A program made the translations under genes and the position numbers. The notes beneath the pieces were generated by a model. The model was not told the DNA's origin. It saw nothing but the letters and a program-made list of their open reading frames with translations, and searched no databases. Shown piece after piece: positions 41,966 to 53,790 of a stretch of DNA of 64,000 bases (position 1 is the first letter of the stretch; the number at the start of each line of letters is the position of its first letter). Source of the DNA: Diogma glabrata (taxonomy: Eukaryota > Arthropoda > Insecta > Diptera > Cylindrotomidae); contig OY856187.1 of the NCBI GenBank assembly GCA_963693315.1, positions 391,307,269-391,371,268 of the forward strand, read 5' to 3'.

Positions 41966-42914
41966 ATGATATGCAAAAATATACAAATGTATCCTAGTAT
42001 GCCAAGAAAATAACGATTTTGAAGCTTAAAATCGTCACTTTAATAATGAAACAACGTATTCGCAAAAGTGTAGTTTCGAGAAAATTGGGTTTAAAGATTT
42101 TTCGAAAAGAAGATTTTTTAAGAAAAAAAATTTCTACCAATTAATCTTGACTAATTTCCTCACAGCATATTAAAATTTCACATTGGTACCTGCTGGCTTT
42201 TCTACCTAAAAAGAGGTGAAAAGTCAATCCAGCACCTTATACGTTATTTCATATTTCATATACGTTAGTTCATTTTGCATGGAAGTACGATTAAGCCTAA
42301 AACTAATTATTTTTGAACCAACGCATAATATTCTTACAATTTTTTATTTATATGAACCGGCCCATCATGTAGTCACGAATGATGCTTATACAATATTTTA
42401 GATTTACCATTTCGTGTGGCGATCATAATGTATGTAAAATATACGACACTTATTTTACCCAAGTTATTATTCTGTAGGAATTGAAATATCGTACATGCAT
42501 TTACGCTGTTTCAATATTTAACCAAATTCAAATTTGCATGTACGTTAATCAACAATATATTAATTTTCACCCCCAGTTATAAAATAATTGGAAAATGTTA
42601 AAATGCCACTCTATAGACATCCTTATGTGGAATGCAGCGCACCCATTATATAATAACAACGTAACAACGTACATATATTAAATTATTTATTTAAACAAAT
42701 ATAAAAATATTTTACTAGCTTAAATTTAATAAGATTTATTTACATTTTGTGCAAATTTTGGACAAAATTACAGCGAACATAATTTTATTTAGTTTTTAAG
42801 GGTCTTATCCGGGTAGGAGCTGCCATTGTTAAACAACCCACCAATCTCGGGCGGACCCGGTCTGGGCCAGTTGTAATTGCCTAGGCTTAACCAAGGCACA
42901 GTTTATTATATAAT
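41966..42914. other. Spacer between opposed 183-bp arrays, with GC-rich patch
   Basis: Mostly AT-rich without genes. A conspicuous GC-rich stretch at about 42799-42901 ('gggcggacccggtctgggcc') stands out; its complement is stop-free and reads NYNWPRPGPPEIGGLF. Not identified. Confidence 0.45.
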
Positions 42915-43900
42915 GCATGTATAAATGGATGACAAATTACTTCAAAGTTCTGAGATTTTTATCTCGAAATCTATTCAGACGTTTGCTGAAGAAAAAATCA
43001 TATAACATATTATTGAACGTTTAACTATTTCAAACAATTATCACAATTTCCGGCCAGCAACTAGTTTTTGCTTTACAAGCGTCTGTATCACTACATCAAA
43101 AAATCCTCAAAGATGACAAATTACTCCAAAAGTCTGAGAATTTTATCTCGAAATCTACTCATACGTTTGGTGATGAAAAAATCATATAACATATTATTGA
43201 ACCTTTAACTATCTCAAACCATTATCACAATTTCCGGCTAGCAAAAAGTTTTTGCTTTACAAGCATCTGCATTGTTGCATCAAAAAATAAATGTATATAT
43301 TACTATCAGGAGAGAAAACTTTTCGGGGTTTAGAGTTGCATATAGTATATCATATAATTTGCGTTATTATTAATGTAAATAATTTTTCTTTAAAGTTAGA
43401 TTATTTTGAAATTGAAGTGATTATCCAAAATTATCCAAATTTATTCAAAATTTAAAATTATTAACAGAAGTTATATTTTTACTATTCGATAAAATTTTTA
43501 AAAAATTTTGTTGTCTTAAAAAAAATCTGAAATTTTTCTGAGAATTTTATCTCGAAATCTACTCATACGTTTGCTGATGAAAATATCATATAACATATCA
43601 CTAAGCCTTTAACTAATTTAAACAATTATCACAATTTCCGGCCAGCAACTAGTTTTTGCCTTACAAGCGTCTGTATCGCTATATCAAAAAATCCTCAAAG
43701 ATGACAAATTACTCCAAAGTTCTCAGAATTTTATCTCGAAATCTACTCATACGTTTGCTTATGAAAAAATCATATAACATATTATTGAACTTATAACTAA
43801 TTTAAACAATTATCTCAATTTCCGGCCAGCTACTAGTTTTTGCTTTACAAGCGTCTGTATTGTTCCATCAAAAAATAAATGTATATATTCCTATCAGGAA
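42915..43900 (-). repeat. Array of about 183-bp monomers, reverse orientation
   Basis: The reverse complement of the units in 40797-41965, with unit junctions near 43081, 43266, 43675 and 43857 and the same inserted block (about 43290-43540). The part from about 43267 outward matches the array at 63159-64000, which has one more monomer. Confidence 0.85.
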
Positions 43901-44167
43901 AACTTTTCGGGGCCGAGAGTTGCATATAGTATATCATATAATTTGCGTAATTATTTGTGTAAATAATGTTTGTTTAAATTTAGATCATTATGAATTTGAA
44001 GTAATTATCCAAAATTATCCAAGTTTATTCAAAATATAAAATTATGAAAAGAAGTTTCTATTCGATAAAATTTTAAAAATTCTTTTTTCTACAATTGTTG
44101 TGAAAGTCAAATTTTCTACGATGAATTTGATAAAAAGTAGGCATTGAAAATTAATCTTCCCAAATGA

Positions 44168-44222
44168 CGTGTAGAAAGTACTTTCTGCACGGATTTGCTG
44201 TGTAGAAAGTACTTTCTGCACA
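44168..44222. repeat. Paired inverted-repeat motif 3' of recombinase (left arm)
   Basis: GTGTAGAAAGTACTTTCTGCAC twice (palindrome cores AGAAAGTACTTTCT at 44173-44186 and 44204-44217, spaced 31 bp). Each is two 10-bp arms around TA with one mismatch. The geometry resembles a recombinase binding or crossover site. It lies about 150 bp beyond the recombinase stop codon. Confidence 0.7.
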
Positions 44223-44366
44223 GTTGTGTTTACATTGGAAAAATAACTAGAAAATAAATCTACAAAAAACACATTCAATGCAATATTTAAAGTGAATCGA
44301 ATTTTATTATAAATCAAATTATTCATAATTATAGATTAAACAATAAATTATAGTTTTAATTGAAAT

Positions 44367-45565
44367 TTATTTATTAATATTTATTGTGATGTTGCATGAA
44401 GTACATGCACTAATATTTATCCCCTCAGTCGTATTTTTAGCAGCCTTAACAATTGTTCTATTGAATCCCATAACTGATTCCGCTTCACTTCCAACAATGG
44501 AGCTACTACCGCGACCTATATTTTCATTATCCATTGCGATATTGTCACTTGCAGGGGCTCCAGTTATTTTCTCACACACAGATATTTTATTTTGAATGGA
44601 GTTGTCGACATAGCTTTCCGCAACAGCAGAGGACTTCCATCCGCCATGCCTCTTGAGTGTTAAAATGTCTCCACCCGCATCTGCGAGTAACGTAGCAGAT
44701 GTTCGTCTGAAACAGTGCCCTGTATATTCATGCAAATTTGGAAGATTTAAGTAGCTCGCAATTTTTAGTGGAATTTTTCCAAATGTATTTATTCCAATAG
44801 CTTGCGAAGTACATTTACCATTCCGATAGTTAACAAAAAACCTGTTATGAGTGGTGTTTGCAGAGCGAAGATTTCTGTATTTACGATAAACTGAGATCCA
44901 ATCACCAACCCCATTAGAAACAGTAAACGTTCGAGTGATGTGAGTTTTGGTGTCTGGCACCTGTACAATTAATATATTTTCCTTATCCTCAATATGATCC
45001 AACATCATTTTCAGTAGCTCCTCCTTTCGACAGGCTCCAGCGATACCCATTATAAGAGCAATCTTTAATTTGAATTTTTTGAATATTAATATTAATTTTA
45101 TACATTTAAATATTAAATAATTACCTTCTTCATCAGAAAATCTTTGTCTGGTGCTTCATTCACAAACTTATTTATATCTTCTCTAGAAAAGGTTCTAGAT
45201 TTTTTAGCAACATAGCCCACTGATTTTCTTTTCAACAATGCAATCAACTTATGATATTTAGAGATATCGACGTTGTCTTCTAAAATAAGTGTACTCTTTA
45301 ACATAGAGTACATTGACCATAAAGTGGATGACTTGAAAATGTTTGATTTTTCTGAAAAATAAGCCAAAAGAACATTCTCCGTAATTTTCGTGGCTTTTTT
45401 CTCTCCACACCATGTCAAGAAAGCTTCTCGTTCTTTTCTATATCTAGTTTTAGATTTTTCATTTAGAAATTCCAAACAAACATTTTTAGTTGCCTCAGCA
45501 ATGTCTGGAGGAGTTCCAATGATAACCTCTTCATCACTTTCACCGAAATCACTATTCATTTTCAC
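44367..45565 (-). CDS. Crypton-like tyrosine recombinase, copy 1
   Basis: Two exons on the minus strand: 45565-45125 and 45062-44367. A 62-bp intron (GTAATT...TTAAAG, 45124-45063) joins ...DFLMKK to IALIMGIAGACRKEEL, for 378 aa. Tyrosine recombinases cut and rejoin DNA through a covalent phosphotyrosine; Cryptons use one for insertion and excision without DDE chemistry. Candidate catalytic residues in order are R159 (GACRKEEL), K186 (PDTKTHITR), H263 and R266 (TGHCFRRTSATLL), H286 (KRHGGWKSS) and Y298 (AESYVDNS). The N-terminal half (about 1-147) looks like the SAM-like, core-binding domain (KSKTRYRKEREAFLTWCGEK). All key residues are present and the frame is intact, so it may be functional. 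A C-terminal GCR1-like DNA-binding domain was not recognised. Encoded in the left inverted arm and transcribed outward. Confidence 0.85.
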
Positions 45566-45756
45566 CGATTTATTTTTAGAACGTTATTCAAACAAAATCA
45601 AAAACGATATGGGAAAATTTTTGACAACAATAAATCATGACATACTTGATATAGTATAAAAAATGAAAATTTTAAAATCTACATTAGTTTATGGTATTAA
45701 ATATTTGTATAGTATATGACTATCGAATCTTGCAATTGTAGAAAAAATAGCGTGTA

Positions 45757-45869
45757 TGACTCGTGTAGAAAGCACTATTGCAGTACTCATGTGAATGCAG
45801 CCCTCGACTAGCGTCTCGTGCTGCAAATTTCACACTCGTACTGCAATAGTGTTCTTTCTACACTCATTA
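45757..45869. repeat. Long imperfect hairpin upstream of recombinase (left arm)
   Basis: GTGTAGAAAGCACTATTGCA (45763) pairs with the block ending at 45863 (TGCAATAGTGTTCTTTCTACAC). Inner segments CATGTGAATGCAGC and GCTGCAAATTTCACAC also pair, around a loop near 45803-45820. The outer GTGTAGAAAG half-site is the same as in the motif downstream of the gene. It lies about 190 bp upstream of the start codon. Confidence 0.75.
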
Positions 45870-48106
45870 TACAATATACTATTGTTGGTTTCTAAAAAAT
45901 TCTGAAATTCTCCTGAGTTATCTCGAAATGTTGGAAAAATCATATAACATATAATTTAACCTTTATTTTGTTTTGCAATTATTACATTTTGCGGCCAACA
46001 AATGGTTTAGAAAATTCAAGAAACTGTACCACAACTTCATTAAACAAATTTTTTTTTGCACTACACTAGCTGTTTTGAACACAATTGTGAAAATTTTTTA
46101 TCAAGTTTGTTAATTATCGCAAAAAACCTCATATTCATATAAGTCCAAATTCATTTAAGTTGTTCCGGAAGAAAAGTTAAGCTAACCTAATAAAAAACTG
46201 TCGTGATAGTCATTTTTCTGGGCTGAGAGAAAAATTTCTGGGCTGATAGTTGAAAGTGTCATGATATTATATTTTAGTGTTGCCATCGCGTTTTTCGGGG
46301 ATAAAAACTGGGCTAACTTCACATACATGTGGAACTGGATGAAAAGTGGAACTGAAAGAAAAAAACTGGATGCAATTACTTTGGTTTTTTTTGTCAGTAA
46401 CAAAAATCTCAATTTTAAAATTATTTTATTTATCTATTATTGGGTTATCAAAACTATTTACAGACATAAGAACAATTTTTAAAAACATGTTCAGTCTTCA
46501 ATTGTCAATTTTATAATTATATCAATAATTTAAATTAATAAATTATTGTAAAAATAAATCCACAAAATAATCTTTTAATAGTTTTATATATATTTATTTG
46601 ACGCGTTTCGAATGTTATACATTTATCATCGTCTACAAAAATATAAGACGAATCATTAATTTTGTATAAACGCCCAGCTCCTCTTTCCATTTCCAAACAC
46701 ACAACCTTTTTACTTGTTTTTTTTTTAAAATTTTTTTTGACAAACAAGATGACTGCCACAATAGCAGTTTTTTTGGTCAAATATTCTTTTTAATTTTATA
46801 TCAGAAACAACTAAAAGTATCTACATCTCTTGCAAACAATTCTGACACTTGTTCTTAGTTACTTAAATTATATTGGTGTCTGATATTAAGTGTTAGGATG
46901 TCAGATATACAAATCTATGTATCTGCTAAACAGCATTTAAAGATAAGCATCGGACACTTTATGTCTCTTACCTGCGATTTTGCTTTTTTATGTACGATTA
47001 GCATTATTCTTATCCAGTTAAAACTTCAGTTTGGTTATAAAAGTAGCTTGCCTACAGCTTTTTGACATATTATTATGAAAAATTATGTTTTTTAATCCTA
47101 TCTATTTTTGAATTCCACCACAAACTTTATAAAACTCAAGCTACTTAATAGAAGCAAATTCAAAGAAAATGCTTCGAGAACTATAGAAACATCTCTGAAA
47201 TTAGTAGCTTTATACAACGTTAAGTGAAAAATGACAAACAATAGCTCTTTTGAAATAGTCCAGTCGAAAGTTATTAAAAAATGACTGCTGAAGCGACACA
47301 TTGCTACTTGAACTTTGAAATTTTTTCTTTTCATATTTTATCATCAAGCGTCAATGCAATGAATTTTTTTTGACTCCAATCAATGATTGCTATAAAATCA
47401 GGGATGAAAATATTTATCAAATTTAATCTGCTTTTTTGAACTCCGATAGTAGTTATTTATTTATCACGAACGAAAAGTGAAACTTTGAAGTACGAGCTAG
47501 TTGTTGTTATGTAGACTGGAGTATGATAACGTAGAGCAGTAACGTTCCCGATTTATATAATGTCTATTTTCTCATGAATCACAATTTTGCTTACCACGCG
47601 TAGTTCATAATAGTTTCTCATTCGTCCACAATCTATAGTCATATTTTCATATAGTTTCCGTTACACAAATTTGTTCTTAGCATAAAACAATTAACCATAA
47701 TATTTTATTTTACAATCCCCTAATATTGGTTCATACTGCGTTTTCACCAGCGTTATTTCACCGTATTACCAAAATTTGAATTCTCCGGACCTTAACCGTA
47801 GTTGCTCTGAAATGTTTTCAAACCTCAAACAGCTGTGCATATTTGTCTAATCGACTCAATAGCTAAAAATTATTATCCTACAATCGGTTTTGTACTTGTC
47901 TTCGAAACGTATTATATTTCTTATATGGGTATTTTTATCAATTTCTCTTTCCGTTATAGATCTGAATTTTACTGTAATACTGTTGTTAGCTATTATTTCA
48001 TAATGCATAAACATCGTAAAGTCGGTTGAACTTACGTTTAATCCATTCTAATATATTAATATTTCTTCCCAATGCGTTGGAAATAGCTTATTTCGTGAAA
48101 TCATCT
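45870..48106. other. Inner part of left arm, no recognised genes
   Basis: AT-rich; mirrored at 58981-61214. Short frames conserved between the arms (46182-46412, 47098-47334, minus strand) only reflect the duplication and show no recognised motif. Confidence 0.45.
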
Positions 48107-51100
48107 TACAATTTTATGTATTAAAAAATATCAATCAGTATTTTTTTTACGGAAAATGTACTAACATTATCTTGCATATTTCCCCTACTACGAAATTGGT
48201 AGCGATATTTTCCATATTAAATTACTATATAAGGGATGACTATACGGTGTTTTGTCTCTTTTTTAGTCTCATATTATTATTTCCATTTAGTAGTTCTATG
48301 ACAATAATTTTGACGTCTTCAACAAGTTTTTGTTTTTGTTCGGACACGAGATTTGATATGGAATAATGATATTAACCATTTTCTTTTGCTGGATAATCAT
48401 CTTTCTTGGGATTAATTGTTTGTCAGGGAGTAGACGGAAGTGTGGACAAGCCAATAAAACGAGGTTAAGGTCGTGCCAGATTAGTAAATCATCTCACCAA
48501 CCGTCAAGGGTATGGATTTTTTTTTACTATTTAATATCAGAAAATTGTGTACATGTAAAATGGCGATCGATGTTTGATGCGATTCTGCCTCATATTGACA
48601 AAATAATTATTGTGTGCAATACAAGTGAGTGATTAAAATTACCTATTAATACGGCATATAATAAACTTACTAAATATTCAAGTGGATTTAACCTAAACTG
48701 TTAGCAAAATCCGAGATATGTCAAAATGGCGATCTAGGTCTTCTCGGTCGTGGTGATAATCATTGTACATAAGGCAAATTTTACGTAAAATATTTTTTCT
48801 TATCGAACAAAAATAATACTGTTAAATAATAATCCGGCGCATAATAAAACTAACCGAGTTTAGTACGTAATAATTTTTCATGTGATATGTATATTGCTGA
48901 CTTTCCGTGTGATCCCAAATAGCGATATAAGGGATTAAGCTCCGTTTTGAATGTGATACTAATATTGAGTTACAAAAATCCCAAACTCAGTCAAATAAAC
49001 TGTTAGCCGTTAAAATTAATTTATTAATATTAAGAATCTGTGCATGTTATATTAGATAAATTTATAGAACAGTTTTACGATGAGTCTTATCAAAATAAAA
49101 AAAAAAGAAACAAACAAAAAATTAATATTCTAGGGTATGTTAAATTAGAACAATTTAATTTATAGAACAATTTTACAATAAATCATTAATAATTAACATA
49201 ATTAGGAAAATTTGTAGTATAATCCTATTGGAACTATTCGTGAATGTATTTGTCTGCCAAAATAATATTCTATTTAAATCATTCCTTGTTGGAAAAAAAA
49301 GATAATGTATGTGTATAACGAGTTCGAACAGTAGCTCTTAAACTAATTAATTATATAATATGTTTAATACAATTAAATGGCATAAATTGGAATAAAGGTG
49401 TTTGCGCATTCTTTTTATAAATAAAACATAAAGGAAATAAAAATAAATTATTTCAATAAATCGAAAAGAAACAAATAGTTGATTCTGACCAAACCTACGA
49501 TAGAGAGAAAACAGTGAAATTTGCACTCCAATCAGTGAGGACTAGGTCATCAATTTGGAGAATATTTCCTCGATTACCATTTACCACCGCATCAGCAATC
49601 GTAGAGAAGGACAATTATCCTAATATTCGCGTGAAACAAAAAAAGCTTTTAATAATATCCTGCATCCGAAGAGTTTGATTCGCTGCAGATAATGAAGGGA
49701 TGAGGAGCAGGGATTGAACACTACTGTGGGTTTTTATCAGCTATCGTCCTAAGTATTTAGGATGCAATTTTCCTATCATATTTATACAATATTGCTCCAC
49801 GATTTTATCAGCAATCAACATTTATACATTCTTTTTATCAGAAATCGCCTGGGATATTTCAACGCAACATTTATATAAAATTTTTGCTGTTACTACCGTA
49901 TTTCAACCGTATCACAACGCAACCTTTAAGTATTATTTATGCAATTTTGGCAAGGACACCTTGCCTATGGGATTTCTCGCCGCTGATGGAGGGCTAAGAC
50001 CTTAAGACTTTGAAGCCTGGAGGATATAATCATGGGGTGAGCGAATTTTGTTTATTTTATTTACTTTTTTTTAACGTAGAGGTGTGAATGCGTGTGAAAT
50101 TGTGTACAAGTGATTGAATGGGGGGTTGCTTGTCGATGCGCGTGTGTGTGTGAGCTGGCGATGCGTGTAGCGAGACACATTCAGTCTAAATTGGAAATGA
50201 TTATAATCAAAATACTTTTGCTCCGAGGTAATACGTAGTTTTCCAAATACCGTTACCTTTTCTTTCTACTATATTAAATTATATTACCTAAATTTATTAA
50301 TTCATATTTTTAAGTAATTAAAAATCAATCCCAGCTAATAGGAAATCCAAAAAAAAAAAAAAAACAAAAAAAAAACGAAAACAAATTCTTGTCAGGTTTT
50401 ATGTTTATTAACCATATTATACATTAGCCAACTGTAAACTACAGGTATTTAATTAAATTGGTTTTGAAATATTTAGTTAACTTACAAATAAATTATACCT
50501 TTTTTTTTTGAAGCGGTAAATACTTTTTTTTGGTAATTTGTGGTGATTGCGTATGGTTTCAAAATTTTTTTTTGAAAAAGGTTATTTATAAAGAAGAAGG
50601 AGATAAATAATGAAGACTTTCAATATAGCGTGTGACGTTCCCCCGTGCTCCAAGATTTGATTCTCGGTCTACCAGAAATGGCAGTGGTTTACGACCTGTA
50701 TCAGATTGATCAGATGGCAGCCATACAACTTATTTTTGATTGCTGCCATGTACGGTGCTTGCTGCGGGTCTTGGAGCTTGGTTGTGTTGCTTCGCAGTGT
50801 GAGTGTGTGGGTGAATGTTAATGTGTGTGCAGCGTGAGTGTGTGGGCGTATGGGAATGATTGTGGGGGTTGGACGTGCTCATCGTGGTTCTTTTGCAAAA
50901 GGGGTCGCCAGAGTTTCATTTTTTCATTCGTATTGTTTCCACTTCTGTTTATTCACGTAATTTGCGTACATTTCTGCATTTGTGTTGAAGCAGCAGGTAT
51001 TAATCTATCAAATCCACGATGGCTGAGCTCTAGTCGTTAAGGCGTTAATAATCTCTAGGTACGCAGCCTGCTATGCCGCTTCATTGGTTCACCAATGGAA

Positions 51101-51262
51101 AAGCTCTTCATTACATTGTTTACGGCCGAGGCGTCAAGCCGAGGCCAAAATTACTTGTGAGTACCTTTAAAAACACTTTTCGTTTGAGGTAAATACAAAA
51201 TTTTATTTCATACTGGAAATTTATTAAAATAAAAAGAAATGAGTTTTAAATTTTTCTCAAAC
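48107..51262. other. Spacer of the inverted duplication, left part
   Basis: AT-rich with GT-rich patches near 50080-50170 and 50760-50880 and A-runs near 50350. A weak tRNA-like block lies at 51013-51105 ('gatggctgagctctagtcgttaaggcg', then 'ggttcacca'). No gene supported. Confidence 0.4.
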
Positions 51263-51263
51263 A

Positions 51264-51327
51264 GTTGAACTCTAACGCCCTAGGACTTTATAAAATTTTA
51301 TAAAGTCCTAGGACGTTAAAGTTCAAC
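51264..51327. repeat. Palindrome 1 (perfect 34-bp core)
   Basis: CCTAGGACTTTATAAAATTT begins a perfect 34-bp palindrome at 51279-51312. Pairing extends outward to GTTGAAC (51264) and GTTCAAC (51327) with few mismatches. Confidence 0.9.
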
Positions 51328-51335
51328 GTTTATGG

Positions 51336-51420
51336 TACAAAAAGTTGAAGTTTAACGTCCTAGGACTTTATAAAATTTTATTTTATAAAGTCCTAGGACA
51401 TTAAAATTCAACTTTTTGTA
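51336..51420. repeat. Palindrome 2, tandem to palindrome 1
   Basis: TACAAAAAGTTGAAGTTTAA (51336) pairs with the block ending TTCAACTTTTTGTA at 51420. The centre is the same CCTAGGACTTTATAAAAT core with a 5-bp longer middle. Together with palindrome 1 it makes a direct repeat of inverted repeats. Confidence 0.9.
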
Positions 51421-52370
51421 TCATAAATAATCTGAAAAATGTCGCTTTAGATATCAGTATGAAACAAAGAATTTTATTTTAATATTTTATGGGTAGATGA
51501 AGCGTCGATAAAGCGATGGTAAAAGACAATTTAGAAATTATTCAAGCAATTCTATTACTAAAAATAAAAGTGAAATTAGCCAGGGTTTGTTAATATGAAA
51601 TTGCATTATTTTAACGTTAAACGTTACTTATGTCATTATTGTACTCCATTTTATCAGAGCGAAATCTTAAAAAAATTTAACATTCCCAAACAAAGGAGTG
51701 AAAATAAAAAATATCGTTCATGTTCTAAGGACCTTTTTACGCTACACGATACCTACACGGTAACGACAACGATGTAGGTGAGGTTAAATTTACATTGAAA
51801 TATATAGAGTGGTTTCATACTCGTACAGGTTTCGTATCCGGCTGTCGTCTAGGATATATCTTTTCACTCGTGTCGTCTATTCTAAATAAAATAAAAAAAA
51901 AATAAATTTGAATTTTTATTTAATTTTTATATGAACTTTTATTTAAAAAAAAAAATAAAAAAATTTGCTTTATTTTTTTTAATTTAACCCAATAAAATTC
52001 TCTAAAATATAATGATAATATTTAATTTTACCCATCACATTTTAATTATACTAATAATAGGGAAATAGGGAGACTATCAAATAATTTACCTAGGGAGACT
52101 TTAAAAATTTCTTTTTTTTTAATTTTTGTTTTTTTTTTTGTAATTTTTTTTTCCGTTTAGAAAATTCTTAATTATGAAAATTATTTTTATAAAAAATATA
52201 TAAAGAAATCAAAAGTTTTCCCCCATCAAAAACGACCGGTCAAATTTCTCAAGCAAGTGGCATTGATAATAGTACTCGGATTACGGCTAGGCTTACCACC
52301 TTTGAATTTTTCCAAAAGCGTATACATTTTTCCAAAAGCGTATACAATTTTCAAACCGTCATTTTCTTCG
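51421..52370. other. AT-rich spacer
   Basis: Includes a duplicated 'tttttccaaaagcgtataca' phrase (about 52308 and 52329). No gene recognised. Confidence 0.4.
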
Positions 52371-52759
52371 CTTCCACCGACTAATAATGTTCCATTTGAC
52401 CCGAATATGAAGTGTATCCAGTTTTATTGAAATCGGAAAATAATTACCCACCGCGCAGTGGCGTCGAAGATGAGAAAATTAGCAGAATAATAGGATTTTT
52501 TATTTTTATCAGATATAATCACCTTAAAACATAATATACCTCCTAATTTTGATTTTTTTATTAAAAGCTAATTAGTTTACGATTCCAACGAGCCTAAGTA
52601 TGTAGAAATCGATCTTAGGAAAGCGATTTTATCTTAATTTTTCTTCTTACATATACGAGCCTATAATTTATAACAATTTTTTTTTCAAAGAGAAGAAAAT
52701 AATTTTTATGATTAAATTTGTAATAATTTTTATTCAAAAGCAACATTTTTCCAAAAAAA

Positions 52760-53790
52760 TCAATGCATTAAATTAGATTTATTGTATGATGGGGATTTGG
52801 ATCTGTAGTTTTCGACCACCTGAATGGTTTATTGTGTACCTTCCTCGTCTTTAGTTAGAATGTTGTTGTATTCCGTTATCAACTTAATATTGCGTTCGAC
52901 GGTATCATTAACAATTACATGGAATCTTTGGCAAAACAACGTGGTTTTACGAAATCTTCATTCGTTGACCATATCGATGGGTCATGTAGCAAAAAGTCAA
53001 TACAAATTCTAAATCGATTAAAAAAATTCTGAGTTTTCTTTGTGACAAAATCACTGATGTTCTTATTAGCAAAAAGTCGCATATGTTTGACTGCGTCAAA
53101 ATCTTTTTTACGAGTTTGGGATGCGATGGGGATGTCTCGTGCTGGGACCTCAAGGTGTTGAACCATTTTTCGTTTTTTATCAAACAAAATCTCTGGGTCG
53201 AAAAAAGCCATGCCAATATTTTCTTCCGTTAAATAGTGAAGATGATAACAAATTTTGCTCAACATTTCGTCTGAAACTCTTTTGTCAAATTTTTATAAGC
53301 GATGGCCGATTTGATGAAATCCAAATCCTGATTTGCGGCTGCTATTCCATCTATGGATTTGAACCATATTTTTACACACAACATAATCAGAAAAATGCAA
53401 ACGTCGAACTTTATTTAAATCTCCAACTGCAATATCATACTGATAACGAAACATAAATATCTTCAGGAGATAAATGCACCGGGCGTGACTTGTCGGACCT
53501 GGGCATTTGAATTTGTAATTCTCAATGGTTTTGCCAAGAAAAATCAATGTAACTTCCAAAAATTCTTTATAGTCGCTGCGTGGGTGTGATTTTTTCAACT
53601 CTTCATGACAAAAAATTTTGTTTCCCAGTTTTTGCCGATTTTCACCTTTTGAACATTTTTGGGATCCATTTTACCATCGTCCCATGCCTTCTGAAGTTTG
53701 TTGAACAGCGAAACATCGGGTGTTGTGGTCTTTCCAAATTTGAGATCATAAACAGCCCGTAGTAACCGTAACTTCTTTTTCGATATCCTT
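52760..53790 (-). pseudogene. Broken gene of a recurrent uncharacterised protein family
   Basis: Reading on the minus strand with several frame changes and stops gives, in order: KKLRLLRAVYDLKFGKTTTP (about 53775), VSLFNKLQKAWDDGKMDPKN, HPRSDYKEFLEVTLIFLGKT (about 53585), CPGPTSHARCIYLLKIFMFR (about 53500), KICYHLHYLTEENIGMAFFD (about 53255), FVTKKTQNFFNRFRICIDFL (about 53035), and NDTVERNIKLITEYNNILTK (about 52905). From memory this series of blocks is the C-terminal half of a protein that occurs in many copies in arthropod and cnidarian genomes without assigned function. The copy number and the inverted repeats around it suggest that it belongs to a DNA transposon. Breaks are visible after FVMKS, after HQIGHRL and near 52915. 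Confidence 0.65.

Larger units (their letters stand above)
43267..48106. repeat. Left arm of large inverted duplication, about 4.8 kb
   Basis: Reverse-complementary to 58981-64000 with near identity. Positions pair so that left plus right equals about 107084 over the recombinase and flanks; the offset grows by about 183 within the monomer array, where the right arm has one more unit. The recombinase exons are identical in translation; scattered substitutions and small indels occur elsewhere (for example near 46710-46750). The arm includes the array, the recombinase gene, paired palindromic motifs and about 2.2 kb of AT-rich DNA (45870-48106) without recognised genes. The inner edge is near 'ttcgtgaaatcat'. 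Confidence 0.9.

Noticed and set aside
44042..44326. 94-codon frame just downstream of recombinase copy 1, repeated at 62758-63042
   Set aside because: It overlaps the palindromic motifs and the A/T-rich 3' flank, with no motif; duplicated only because it lies in the arms.
44367..45565. Phage or integron origin for the tyrosine recombinase
   Set aside because: The gene has a spliceosomal intron and sits among insect transposons; the Crypton-type C-terminal block fits better.
46182..47334. Short minus-strand frames duplicated at 59749-60902
   Set aside because: Their conservation comes from the inverted duplication itself; no recognised domain, and indels between arms alter the 46535-46780 frame and its partner at 60304-60549.
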